DNA from: CALMEC01 sp031372145
GTDB lineage: Bacteria; Actinomycetota; Thermoleophilia; Miltoncostaeales; Miltoncostaeaceae
Assembly: GCA_031372145.1 (NCBI GenBank)
Contig: JANMKR010000132.1
Coordinates: forward strand, 1-38,376
Length of the DNA: 38,376 nt
Direction of reading: 5' to 3'
Of the stretch, positions 8,419 through 16,503 are shown in pieces. Numbering within the stretch: the stretch's first letter is position 1; the number at the start of each line of letters is the position of its first letter. The notes under the pieces were generated by a model that did not search any database, was not told where the DNA came from, and worked only from the letters and a program-made list of their open reading frames with translations. Both the position numbers and the translations under genes were made by a program.

Positions 8419-8707
8419 CGCTCCGCGAGATCGCCGGTTCGGCCCCTCAGGGACTCCGAGCGCCGCCAGCAGTTCGGCACGCATCGGCTCGACCCAGCCC
8501 AGGTCGAACGCGCACCCGGGGCTGCGCTCGTGGTGGACGACCTGGATGGATTCGGCGGCTGTGCCACCACGCACGTCAGGTTCTCTGAGCTCGCTTCCGC
8601 GGTCGGGTCGAACGACGATACTAGCCCCTGGTGGTCGGTCCGATGCGTGAACCGCCCGAACGGCCTGGTGCGCCGGGCCGACTCGCAGCGTGGAGCACAC
8701 CCACCGC
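8419..8707. other. Stretch without a supported gene upstream of era's 3' end
   Basis: Several overlapping frames are open here on both strands, which is expected at this GC content. None shows a recognisable motif or a clear ribosome-binding site. Part of it may encode an N-terminal extension of the protein ending at 8140. Confidence 0.4.
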
Positions 8708-9586
8708 TCACAACCCCAGGCGGTCCAGCATCGTCTCGTCGCGTCGCCACTTGGGTCGCACCTTGACCGTCAGGTCCGTGTGAACCGGCTCGCCCCACGT
8801 GCGGGCGAGGATCTCGCGCGAGGCCTGGCCGATCGCACGGATCATCTGCCCGCCGTGACCGACGAGAATGCCCTTCTGGGAGGAGGTCTCCACCAGGATC
8901 GCCGCGCGCACGACCCGGCCGTTCGCGGCGGGCTCGATGACCTCGACCTGCACGGCAACCGCATGGGGCACCTCGTCGCGCACGCGCTGCAACGCGGCCT
9001 CGCGGATGATCTCACCCGCAAGCTCCTCGTCGGTCTGGTCCGTCGCGACGCCGGGGGGAAAGTACGCGGGTCCCTCAGGCAGGAGCGCTCCCAGCTCCGC
9101 TCTGAGCGCAGCAAGGCCGTCGCCCGTGACCGCGCTGACCGGATGAAGCGCGACGAAGTCCAGCAGCTGAGCAACCGCGCCGATCGTCTGCATGATCGCA
9201 TCCGGCTCCACGCGGTCGACCTGGTTGACGACGACGACGACCGGCAGCCCCGCCGATTTCAGCCGCTCGGCGATGAACCGATCGCCACCTCCGACCGCTT
9301 CAGCGGCATTGACCATGAAGATCGCCGCGTCGCAGTCGGCGACTGCCTGGTCGACAGCGGTCTGCATGCGTTTGGTCAGCCCGTCGGCCGGCTTCTGGAA
9401 TCCCGGCATGTCGAGCAGGATCGCCTGCCACGCCGGGTCATGGACCACGGCCGTCACGCGCCGGCGCGTCGTCTGTGGGCGCGGCGAGACGGCCGCCACG
9501 TGGACTCCGGACAACGCGTTCGCGAGCGTGGACTTCCCCACGTTCGGCCGCCCGGCCAGAGCGACGAAACCGGACCGAAAGCTCAT
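8708..9586 (-). CDS. era: GTPase Era
   Basis: Era is an essential GTPase that binds 16S rRNA and assists 30S assembly. The 292-residue product has the G1 loop GRPNVGKST at 12-20, TTRRR as G2, a G3 motif reading DMPG at 59-62, a G4 motif reading NQVD at 121-124, and a SAV segment as G5. The C-terminal KH domain is complete (SSQKGILVGHGGQMIRAIGQASRE). Two GTPase positions differ from the usual DTPG and NKxD. The ATG at 9586 begins the MSFRSGFVALAGRP segment; the frame is open further upstream but without family similarity. It is separated from cdd by 82 bases holding two palindromes. Confidence 0.95.
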   Translation of the reverse strand: MSFRSGFVALAGRPNVGKSTLANALSGVHVAAVSPRPQTTRRRVTAVVHDPAWQAILLDMPGFQKPADGLTKRMQTAVDQAVADCDAAIFMVNAAEAVGGGDRFIAERLKSAGLPVVVVVNQVDRVEPDAIMQTIGAVAQLLDFVALHPVSAVTGDGLAALRAELGALLPEGPAYFPPGVATDQTDEELAGEIIREAALQRVRDEVPHAVAVQVEVIEPAANGRVVRAAILVETSSQKGILVGHGGQMIRAIGQASREILARTWGEPVHTDLTVKVRPKWRRDETMLDRLGL

Positions 9587-9603
9587 GCCGCCACACCCCG
9601 CCT

Positions 9604-9637
9604 GGCCAATTGGCCGTTGCGACCACTGCCAATTGGC
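9604..9637. promoter_or_regulatory. Pair of CCAATTGG-centred palindromes upstream of era
   Basis: GGCCAATTGGCC (9604-9615) is a perfect 12-base palindrome, and GCCAATTGGC (9628-9637) is a second, 10-base one, with centres 23 bases apart. They lie in the cdd-era gap, the only sizeable gap in an operon otherwise full of overlaps. They could be an operator pair or a repeated hairpin; neither can be shown from the sequence. Confidence 0.35.
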
Positions 9638-9668
9638 CACCGAATCACGTCGAACCGCATCATCTGCC

Positions 9669-10058
9669 TCAGTTTCGGTCGTCGAAGATGAACGCGTCGG
9701 GCAGCAACTCATGCAGCGGCCGCTCGACGATGCCGTCCGGGCTGCGGTAGACGACGAGCATGTCCAGACCGAAGTCGGCGAGCGATTGCCGGCACATGCC
9801 GCACGGCGAGATCGGGAGCCCGTCGGCCCGCGCCACGCCGACGCGGCGGAAAGACCGGTGTCCGTCGGTGACCGCCGTACACAGCGCGGTGCGCTCAGCG
9901 CAAATCGTCAGGCCGTAGCTGCCGAACTCGACGTTGGCGCCCTGGATCAGCGTCCCGTCGTCGGCCTCGAGCACCGCGCCGACGTGCAGGTTGCTGTACG
10001 GCGGATACGCCCGCGCGGCCGCCGCCAGCGCGGCTGCGTAGAACGCCTCGGCGTTCAT
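9669..10058 (-). CDS. cdd: Cytidine deaminase
   Basis: Hydrolytically deaminates cytidine and deoxycytidine in pyrimidine salvage. The 129-residue protein is the size of the homotetrameric class. The zinc site is complete: CAE at 53-55 (TICAERTAL), and C86 and C89 in PCGMCRQSL. YSNLHVGA near 21-28 and the NVEFGSYG segment are the usual substrate-side motifs. The ATG at 10058 overlaps the stop of the preceding kinase/phosphatase gene (ATGA). A cdd gene between dgkA and era is a common bacterial arrangement. Confidence 0.95.
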   Translation of the reverse strand: MNAEAFYAAALAAAARAYPPYSNLHVGAVLEADDGTLIQGANVEFGSYGLTICAERTALCTAVTDGHRSFRRVGVARADGLPISPCGMCRQSLADFGLDMLVVYRSPDGIVERPLHELLPDAFIFDDRN

Positions 10059-10834
10059 TGGAGCAACTGAAACATCAAGAGCGTCACGGCGGTGCCCAAT
10101 ACCGCACCCGCGACGACCTCGATCGCCGAATGGATGCCGGCCTCGACGCGCGATTGCGCCACCAGGAGCGCCATCATGAACGCCAATGTCGACAGCAGCG
10201 CGGCGTGCTGGACGTCGCTCGCCACGACGGTGATGGCGGCCCACCCGGCGAAGGCGGCAGCGGCATGGCCCGACGGCAGACCGCCGCGCAGCGGCGTCCC
10301 CCGCCCGATTGCGGCCTTGATGGCCATCGCCAGGATGATGGTGACGATGAGCGACCCGACGACGATCTGTGAGGGCCTGCCCTGGAGTTGGCCCACCAGC
10401 TCTTGCGTGGGATCGGTGATGCGGTTGTAGAACACCAGGTAGGCCACCGCGAGCGCATTGGCGGTCGCGACCAGCACCGCGCCCGCCGAGACGTCCTTCG
10501 CAACCTTGACCAACGGGTGGTAATGCGTGACCAGGGCGTCGATCGCAGCTTCGATCGCCGTGTTGAACATCTCCGCGATCAGGACCAGGCTGACCGCACC
10601 GAGCACCGCGATGAACTCCAGGCGGCTCACCCCGAGCAGCAACGCCAGCACCAGCGCCAGGAGGCCCGCGCCCATGTGGATGCGCATGTTGCGCTGCGTT
10701 CGCAGGACGTAGACGATCCCCTCGAACGCCCATGTGAACGACCAGCGCAGCGAGCCCTGGCGTGGCAACGCCTCCTTGGGCTGTCGGCGGAAGACCCGCA
10801 GAAACCCCTCGCGCGGCGGGGGCGTTTCGCTCAC
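10055..10834 (-). CDS. DgkA-type lipid kinase fused to a PAP2 phosphatase domain
   Basis: The 259-residue membrane protein joins two domains. Residues 28-137 are a DgkA/undecaprenol-kinase domain of three membrane helices with the EMFNTAIEAAID active-site motif at 88-99 and KDVSAGAVL at 113-121. Residues 155-259 are a PAP2 domain with PSGHAAAAFAG at 187-197 and SRVEAGIHSAIEV at 228-240. The domains have opposite chemistries on lipid substrates: phosphorylation of a lipid alcohol and dephosphorylation of a lipid phosphate. PAP2 motif 1 (K-x6-RP) is degenerate (KAAIGRGTP), and the last acidic residue of motif 3 is Glu instead of Asp. Start ATG overlaps the ybeY stop. The natural substrate is likely undecaprenol or diacylglycerol, by family only. 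Confidence 0.88.
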   Translation of the reverse strand: MSETPPPREGFLRVFRRQPKEALPRQGSLRWSFTWAFEGIVYVLRTQRNMRIHMGAGLLALVLALLLGVSRLEFIAVLGAVSLVLIAEMFNTAIEAAIDALVTHYHPLVKVAKDVSAGAVLVATANALAVAYLVFYNRITDPTQELVGQLQGRPSQIVVGSLIVTIILAMAIKAAIGRGTPLRGGLPSGHAAAAFAGWAAITVVASDVQHAALLSTLAFMMALLVAQSRVEAGIHSAIEVVAGAVLGTAVTLLMFQLLQ

Positions 10835-11235
10835 GCCGTTTGCTCGGCGAGGATTTGGTCTTGCAGTGCGAGCATCTCACCCGCGTCGGTCTCGTGGTCG
10901 TATCCGAGCAGGTGCAGCAGCCCATGGACTGCGAGCGTCCCGAGCGGATCCTGCGCGGCATCGGGGCAGATGATGATGTCGCCGAGCTCCGGTGCGGGCC
11001 CCTCGTCGGGCCACCCGTCCAACACCTCGGGACCGTCGATCGGGAACGCCAGCACGTCCGTGGGTTCGGGTTTGGACCGGTGTTCGCCGTTGATGACGGC
11101 CATCTCGTCGGGTCCGACGATCATCAGGCCCACGCTGGCACGGTCCACGCCCAGATCGCCGCAGACCCGGATGATCAGATCGACGATCGGCGCGACATCG
11201 ACGTCCAGATCCGAGCGCGCCTCGACATCAATCAC
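10831..11235 (-). CDS. ybeY: Endoribonuclease YbeY (16S rRNA maturation)
   Basis: YbeY is a zinc-dependent endoribonuclease for 16S rRNA 3' maturation and ribosome quality control. The 134-residue protein ends with the signature HGLLHLLGYDH, the metal ligands being H104, H108 and H114. The LGDIIIC strand and the preceding TDVLAFPID segment fit the family. It overlaps phoH upstream and the kinase/phosphatase gene downstream by ATGA junctions. The phoH-ybeY-era order is the usual one. Confidence 0.95.
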   Translation of the reverse strand: MIDVEARSDLDVDVAPIVDLIIRVCGDLGVDRASVGLMIVGPDEMAVINGEHRSKPEPTDVLAFPIDGPEVLDGWPDEGPAPELGDIIICPDAAQDPLGTLAVHGLLHLLGYDHETDAGEMLALQDQILAEQTA

Positions 11236-12179
11236 TGACGGTCTTCCTCGGCGATGCGATAGGCCTCGACGATGTCCTGGACGAGTTTGTGGCGCACGAC
11301 GTCGGTTCGCCCGAACTGCACGAATGCGATCTCGGGGACCGATGCCAGGATCCCGCCGATTGCATGCAGTGCCGACGGGCGATCGCGGGGAAGGTCGACC
11401 TGGGTGACGTCGCCGGTCACGACCATCTTCGAGCCGTATCCCAGCCGTGTCAGGAACATCTTCATCTGCTCGGCCGTCGTGTTCTGCGCCTCGTCAAGGA
11501 TGATGAAGCTGTCGTTGAGCGTACGCCCGCGCATGAAGGCCAGCGGCGCGATCTCGATCTGTCCACGTTCCAGATACACCTCGACCTTGTCGGCGTCCAT
11601 CATGTCGTGCAGCGCGTCGATAAGGGGCCGCAGGTACGGGTCGACCTTGGCCGCGATGTCGCCGGGAAGGAAGCCCAGGCGCTCTCCGGCCTCGACCGCC
11701 GGCCGGGTCAGGATGATGCGACCGACCTCGCGGCGATGGAGTGCCGCCACCGCCATCGCGACCGCCAGATACGTCTTGCCGGTGCCGGCCGGCCCGATGC
11801 CGAACGTGATCGTGCTGTCGCGGATCGCCTCGACATAGCGGCGCTGCCCGGCGGTCTTGGGTGTGATGGCAAGCGCGCGGTGGCGCCACAGGACGTTGCC
11901 GAGCATGCCGCTCAGGGGTTCGTGTGCTTCGATCGCGCTCGCCAGCGCGTCGACCGCGCCTGGCCCCAGGGTCTGCCCGCCGGCGACCAGATCGGCCAGC
12001 TCGTCGATGACCGCGGCCGCGGCCGCGACACGCGCATCGTCACCGGTCAACGTCATTCGGTTGCCGCGCAGGTCAATCGCCAGGTCGAGCTTGTCCTCGA
12101 GCGAGCGCAGCATCCGGTCGTGTTCGCCGGCCAGTTCGACCGCGACGCGGTCGGCAAGTTCGATCGTCCGTTCCATCAC
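11232..12179 (-). CDS. PhoH-family ATPase (PhoH-like, YbeZ)
   Basis: A cytoplasmic P-loop ATPase of the PhoH family, genetically tied to YbeY and RNA metabolism. In the 315-residue protein the Walker A motif GPAGTGKT is at 129-136 and the Walker B FIILDEAQN at about 225-233. An N-terminal KH-like region (about 15-70) and a GDVTQVDLP segment near 255 are present. The reading frame starts with GTG at 12179 (GTGA overlap with the HIT gene) followed directly by ATG at 12176; either may be used. It is coupled to ybeY. Confidence 0.93.
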   Translation of the reverse strand: MMERTIELADRVAVELAGEHDRMLRSLEDKLDLAIDLRGNRMTLTGDDARVAAAAAVIDELADLVAGGQTLGPGAVDALASAIEAHEPLSGMLGNVLWRHRALAITPKTAGQRRYVEAIRDSTITFGIGPAGTGKTYLAVAMAVAALHRREVGRIILTRPAVEAGERLGFLPGDIAAKVDPYLRPLIDALHDMMDADKVEVYLERGQIEIAPLAFMRGRTLNDSFIILDEAQNTTAEQMKMFLTRLGYGSKMVVTGDVTQVDLPRDRPSALHAIGGILASVPEIAFVQFGRTDVVRHKLVQDIVEAYRIAEEDRQ

Positions 12180-12520
12180 ATGGAGTGTGACAGGGTTGCG
12201 CCGCCCATCACGTGCCAGTGCAGGTGGAACACGCTCTGCAGCGCATCGGGACCGTGGTTGGCGGTCACGCGGTAGCCGCCCTCGACGAGCCCCTCGCGTC
12301 GCGCGACCTCGGCGATGAACACGAGCATCTGCGAGCGCTCGTCCGCCGTCAGCCCGTCGACCTCGTCCATCGACGCGACGTGCCGCTCGGGGATGACCAA
12401 GACGTGGACCGGAGCCTTGGGCGCGATGTCGCGGAATGCGAGGAAGCCGTCGGCGCGGTGAACGACGTCAGCCGGGATCTCGCCGCGCAGGATCGCGCAG
12501 AACAGGCACGTCTCGTTCAT
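12176..12520 (-). CDS. HIT-family nucleotide hydrolase (HinT-like)
   Basis: Histidine-triad protein that hydrolyses nucleoside phosphoramidates or related AMP conjugates. The 114-residue product has the zinc pair C5 and C8 (CLFCAI), the HVLVIPERHV strand at 39-48, and the triad HLHWHVM with H99, H101 and H103 near the C terminus. The ATG overlaps the mtaB stop (ATGA). It sits in the conserved rsmE-mtaB-HIT-phoH series; its physiological substrate is unknown. Confidence 0.93.
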   Translation of the reverse strand: MNETCLFCAILRGEIPADVVHRADGFLAFRDIAPKAPVHVLVIPERHVASMDEVDGLTADERSQMLVFIAEVARREGLVEGGYRVTANHGPDALQSVFHLHWHVMGGATLSHSM

Positions 12521-13770
12521 TCATCCTCCTCGAGGGGGATTCCCTGAACATGATCACCGATCAGCCCCTGTGCCCGTACGGTGACGACCTGGCCGCGCCG
12601 CGCGGCAGCGGCCGGCAGCACAAATCGCGTGTAGTCGGAGCCATAGCCCGCTGATGTGCCGTCATCCATGACTTTCTCGACGATCACGGCATCGCGCGAG
12701 CCGATGCGTCGGCGACGATGCGCAAACCCCAGCCGATCCGAACGGTCGCGGAGCGTCCGGCCGCGGGCGTCCTTTTCGCCCGGACTGACCCGATCTCCCA
12801 AGGCTTCGGCCCGCGTCCCCGGACGCGGTGAGTACGGGAACACGTGGACCTTGCCGAACCGCAACTCGTCGACCAGCGCGAGCGTGCGACCAAACGCATC
12901 CTCGTCTTCGGTCGGGAACCCCACGATGACGTCGGTCGTGACATTGAGCTCGGGGATGGCCTCGCGCGCCAATTCGACAGACTGCCGGTAGCGCTCGACC
13001 GTGTACGAGCGACCCATGTCGGCGAGCACACCCGGGTCGGCTGACTGCAGCGGGATGTGCATGTGGGTGGCGACGGTCGGCGTCGCGGCCATCGCCGCCA
13101 TCAACCGGGGAGTGACGTTGCCGGGCTCGATCGACGAGATCCGCAGCCGCGCCAGCCCGTCGAGGCTGCCGATCTGACGGACCAGATCCGACAGGTCACC
13201 GCCTCGCACGGGGTCGCGCCACGTCCCGATGTTGATCCCGGTCAGCACCAACTCGGGGTGGCCCTCGTCCAGCCGCCGCCGCGCGTCGCGCAGAATCGCG
13301 TCGGGCGATCGACTCTCAGCGATGCCGCGGGTGCTGGGGATGATGCAAAATGCGCAGCGCTGATCGCAGCCGTTCTGCACCTTGAGAAATGCCCGGGTGC
13401 GCCCCGACGGACGCGCATCGTCCTGGCAGGCAAGCGCTGGCGGCGATCCCAGCTCGGCGGCGATCTCGACGGCGACACGATCGGCAGACCCGTTGACAAC
13501 GGTCACGCCGGCGGCGGCGAACTGCTCGCGGTTGAGGTTGGCGGCACACCCGGTCACGAACGTCCTGGTCGCGATGCGCGCGGCGCGGTTGACCTGCTGG
13601 CGGCTTTTGCGTTCGGCCTCGAGCGTCAGTGCACACGTGTTGACGATGTGGATCTCGGCGCGATCCGGGCTCGTCTCGACGTGCCCGGCATCGCGCAGGC
13701 CGTCGCGGATCAACATCGCGTCGGCCTGACTGACCTTGCACCCCAGGAACCGGACCGAGAAGTGGGCCAT
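12517..13770 (-). CDS. mtaB: tRNA t6A37 methylthiotransferase, MtaB-type radical SAM
   Basis: Radical-SAM enzyme that adds a methylthio group to t6A37 in tRNA. In the 417-residue protein the N-terminal UPF0004 domain supplies three cysteines (C11 in FLGCKVSQAD, C46, C75) for the auxiliary cluster. The radical-SAM cluster motif is C135-x3-C139-x2-C142 (CDQRCAFC). The SPRPGT and TDVIVGFPTE segments are typical of methylthiotransferases, and the C terminus has a TRAM-like stretch. The GCKVSQ-type opening and shorter length favour MtaB over MiaB. Its ATG overlaps the rsmE stop in a TGATG junction. Confidence 0.92.
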   Translation of the reverse strand: MAHFSVRFLGCKVSQADAMLIRDGLRDAGHVETSPDRAEIHIVNTCALTLEAERKSRQQVNRAARIATRTFVTGCAANLNREQFAAAGVTVVNGSADRVAVEIAAELGSPPALACQDDARPSGRTRAFLKVQNGCDQRCAFCIIPSTRGIAESRSPDAILRDARRRLDEGHPELVLTGINIGTWRDPVRGGDLSDLVRQIGSLDGLARLRISSIEPGNVTPRLMAAMAATPTVATHMHIPLQSADPGVLADMGRSYTVERYRQSVELAREAIPELNVTTDVIVGFPTEDEDAFGRTLALVDELRFGKVHVFPYSPRPGTRAEALGDRVSPGEKDARGRTLRDRSDRLGFAHRRRRIGSRDAVIVEKVMDDGTSAGYGSDYTRFVLPAAAARRGQVVTVRAQGLIGDHVQGIPLEEDE

Positions 13771-14510
13771 CAGACGCGGTCCATCGCCCCGAGTCTGTCC
13801 GCGGCGATGGCAATGGCGACCAGCGCCGCCGTCTCGGCGCGCAGGGTCGATGCCCCCAGACCACAGATCTCAACACCCGCGATGACGGCCTGATCGATCT
13901 CACCGTCCGAGAACCCGGCATCTGCGCCGACGACCAGCGCCACCCGCGAGGGCCCCGTCGCGCCCAGCGCCTGCCCCAGCGCGCGCCCGCCGCGCGCGTC
14001 GACCAAAAACCCGGTGCCGGCTGAGATCTCGTCGATCACGGTCGAAAACGGTACCAATCCGCGCAACTCGGGGCGGCGCCCCTGACCGCTTTGCTTCGCC
14101 GCCGCATCGGCCAGCCGTTGCAGGCGTGCACGACGGCGGTCGAACCCGACCTGGTCGGTCTTGCGCGCTGCGCGAGCAGAGCTGAACATCGTCAGCCGCT
14201 CGATGCCGATCTCGGTGCACTTCTCGACGATCAGGTCAAACCGACCCCATTCCAGCGTGCCGACGAACAGGTCGAGCGGGACCGTGGGCGGTCCGCGTCG
14301 CGCGCCGTCAGCGACACGTACCCGCACCGGCGGCCCGAGATCCTCGATCACGGCCGGCCAGATCCCGCCGTCCGGATCGATCACCTCGGTTGCGTCCCCG
14401 ACGCGACGGCGCGCGACCCGAATCAGGTGGTGCCCGTCGTCGGCTGACAGCGTCACGGTCGCGCCGGGTTCGGGCACGTCACCAGCGGTCCCGCGGAAGA
14501 TGTGTCTCAC
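13770..14510 (-). CDS. rsmE: 16S rRNA m3U1498 methyltransferase RsmE
   Basis: SPOUT-class methyltransferase that methylates N3 of U1498 in 16S rRNA. The 246-residue protein starts with the RHIFRG opening of the N-terminal PUA-like domain and has WGRFDLIVEKCTEIGIERL and AAKQSGQGRRPEL in the middle. The trefoil knot holds the SAM-binding LVVGADAGFSDGEI and GLGASTLRAETAALVAI. The first knot motif reads GADAGFS instead of the commoner GPEGGFS. The GTG at 14510 overlaps the prmA stop (GTGA) and is preferred to a long upstream extension with no similarity. Confidence 0.94.
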   Translation of the reverse strand: MRHIFRGTAGDVPEPGATVTLSADDGHHLIRVARRRVGDATEVIDPDGGIWPAVIEDLGPPVRVRVADGARRGPPTVPLDLFVGTLEWGRFDLIVEKCTEIGIERLTMFSSARAARKTDQVGFDRRRARLQRLADAAAKQSGQGRRPELRGLVPFSTVIDEISAGTGFLVDARGGRALGQALGATGPSRVALVVGADAGFSDGEIDQAVIAGVEICGLGASTLRAETAALVAIAIAADRLGAMDRV

Positions 14511-15370
14511 CCGAGTGCCAATCGCAAGGCGGTCCAATCGTTCTCGTCGAAACGGTCGACGACGACGTACCCCCGCTCCCCCCAGGCCGCCGTCACGCGC
14601 CCGACGTCTGCGGGGCGAAAGCCCGACAGGATCACCCGCCCCGGCAGTGGATCGGCCAACACGGCGACGAGCGCGATGACCGGGTTGGCCGTGATGTTGG
14701 CGATGAGCGTCTGCGCCACCGGGAGGCGGTCGCGCTCCACGTCGCGTTGACCGATCCGCAGCGACACGCCGTTGACACGCGCGTTGGCGATCGTCGCCTC
14801 GACCGCCAACGGATCGAAGTCGATCGCCCAGACCGGGTCGTACCCAAGCTTGCGCGCAGCGATCGCGAGCACACCCGAGCCGCACCCGACATCGACGACG
14901 CTGCCGCCGGGGTCGGCGATCAGGAGCGTCAAGCATCCTTTCGTGGTGGCGTGCTGACCCGTCCCGAACGCCATCCCGGGATCGATGACGATGTCGAGCA
15001 GGCCGTCACGTGGCTCGGTCCACGGTGGCCGCACACGGATTCGGCCACCGACCTCGAAGGGCTGGTGATGCCGCCGCAGCCCGTCGCGCCACTCGTCGCT
15101 CTCGGCGGACGATTCGACGGTTGCGGTGATCCCCCGCGCGGCAAACTGGTCAGCCAGGCGACGCGATGCGGCGACGTCGGACGCCGGCAGCCACACGTCA
15201 ATCGCGGCCCCATCGGTCCCGGGGAGTTCACACCAGCCCGTCGGCGCCAGATCACTCAGCGCCGTGGTGAAACCTTCCACAGCATCGGCAGCGACCGTCA
15301 CGGTCAGTCGTTGAAGCGGCGTTGAGGCGCTACCGCTTCTTGCGCTTGCGACGGAAGAAGCCTCCGGCAT
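14507..15370 (-). CDS. prmA: Ribosomal protein L11 methyltransferase
   Basis: PrmA trimethylates ribosomal protein L11. The 287-residue frame has the N-terminal substrate-binding domain (LTVTVAADAVEGF onward) and the class I SAM fold. Motifs are DPGMAFGTGQHATT, VVDVGCGSGVLAIAA and the post-catalytic NITANPVI. The ATG at 15370 has a GGAG four bases upstream but overlaps the dnaJ end by 41 bases and adds a Ser/Ala-rich leader of about 20 residues. A GTG at 15301 or CTG at 15307 would start at the first conserved strand. The start is therefore uncertain; the identity is not. Confidence 0.93.
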   Translation of the reverse strand: MPEASSVASARSGSASTPLQRLTVTVAADAVEGFTTALSDLAPTGWCELPGTDGAAIDVWLPASDVAASRRLADQFAARGITATVESSAESDEWRDGLRRHHQPFEVGGRIRVRPPWTEPRDGLLDIVIDPGMAFGTGQHATTKGCLTLLIADPGGSVVDVGCGSGVLAIAARKLGYDPVWAIDFDPLAVEATIANARVNGVSLRIGQRDVERDRLPVAQTLIANITANPVIALVAVLADPLPGRVILSGFRPADVGRVTAAWGERGYVVVDRFDENDWTALRLALG

Positions 15371-16445
15371 CGCTCTCCGATTCGCTGTGCGCCTGGAGTT
15401 CGGTCAAGAGGCGGCGGCCGTCGTCGCTGGTCACCCGCGGCACGACGACCTCGACGACGACACGTTGGTCGCCCTGACCACGTCCCTGCACCGACGGGAA
15501 TCCCTTGCCGCGCAGCACGTGTTGGGCAAACGGCTGGACGCCGGGATCGAGTGTGACGTCGGTCTCGCCGTCGATGGTGGAGACCCTGATGACCGTGCCC
15601 GTCATGGCATCGGCGACGGGGATCCGGATTCGGGTGACGATGTCGAGCCCATCCCGTTGGAATCGCTCGTCGTCTGCGACCGCGACCTCGACGTACAGGT
15701 CACCCCGCGGCGCGGCGCTATCTCCTGCGTGGCCGCGTCCCTGCAGCAAGATGCGCTGGCCGTGATTGATGCCCGCGGGGATCTTGACCTCAACCGTGTC
15801 ACGGGTCTTCTTGCGACCGGTACCGCGGCAGTCCGGGCAGCGCTCGGTGGGCACCTGCCCCTCGCCGTTGCACGCCGAACACATGGTGGCCCGCACGAAC
15901 TGACCGAGCGGGCCGCGCATCGTCTGCCGGATCTCGCCGGCGCCGTCACACCTCGTGCAGCGCACAAGCTCGGCCCCCGGGGCCGCGCCATCGCCGTCGC
16001 AGGTCGTGCAGACCCCGACCAGGTCGACCCCGATCTCGCGGGTCACGCCGACCGCCGACTCGACGAACGTCAGTTGCACCCCGACCAGATGATCGTCCCC
16101 GGCCTGACGGCGTGGACCGCCGCGGCCACGACCGAAGATGTCGCCCGCGGTGAACAACGCGTCGAAGATCTCCTGGAACGACCCGAAATCGCTCATGTTC
16201 GGCCCCGCCGCACCGCGCAATCCGTCACGGCCATACCGGTCGTATGCCGAACGCGTGTCGGGCTCGCTCAGGACCTTGTATGCCTCGGCGACCTCTTTGA
16301 ACCGCTCCTCGGCGGTGGGGTCGTCGGGGTTGACGTCAGGATGAAGCTCCCGCGCCTTGACGCGGAATGCCTTCTTGATCATCTCGTCGTCGGCATCTCT
16401 GGGCACGCCCAGGATGTCGTAATAGTCACGGCTCGTCGTCGACAT
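15330..16445 (-). CDS. dnaJ: Chaperone DnaJ (Hsp40)
   Basis: DnaJ delivers unfolded proteins to DnaK and stimulates its ATPase. The 371-residue protein has a J domain with HPD at 35-37, then a Gly/Phe-rich linker (DFGSFQEIFDALF). It has four CxxCxGxG zinc repeats (CTTCDGDG, CTRCDGAG, CSACNGEG, CPDCRGTG), two C-terminal substrate domains, and a basic RRKRKKR end. The ATG has a GGAG five bases upstream. No CIRCE element is seen before it. hrcA, its usual neighbour, lies 7.5 kb away across the surface-protein island. Confidence 0.96.
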   Translation of the reverse strand: MSTTSRDYYDILGVPRDADDEMIKKAFRVKARELHPDVNPDDPTAEERFKEVAEAYKVLSEPDTRSAYDRYGRDGLRGAAGPNMSDFGSFQEIFDALFTAGDIFGRGRGGPRRQAGDDHLVGVQLTFVESAVGVTREIGVDLVGVCTTCDGDGAAPGAELVRCTRCDGAGEIRQTMRGPLGQFVRATMCSACNGEGQVPTERCPDCRGTGRKKTRDTVEVKIPAGINHGQRILLQGRGHAGDSAAPRGDLYVEVAVADDERFQRDGLDIVTRIRIPVADAMTGTVIRVSTIDGETDVTLDPGVQPFAQHVLRGKGFPSVQGRGQGDQRVVVEVVVPRVTSDDGRRLLTELQAHSESESDAGGFFRRKRKKR

Positions 16446-16503
16446 CTGCTCCGGGAGAGGTTAGCAACGTGTCCGCCAGCGCCGTCCGCGGCCGAGCAGT
16501 GTC

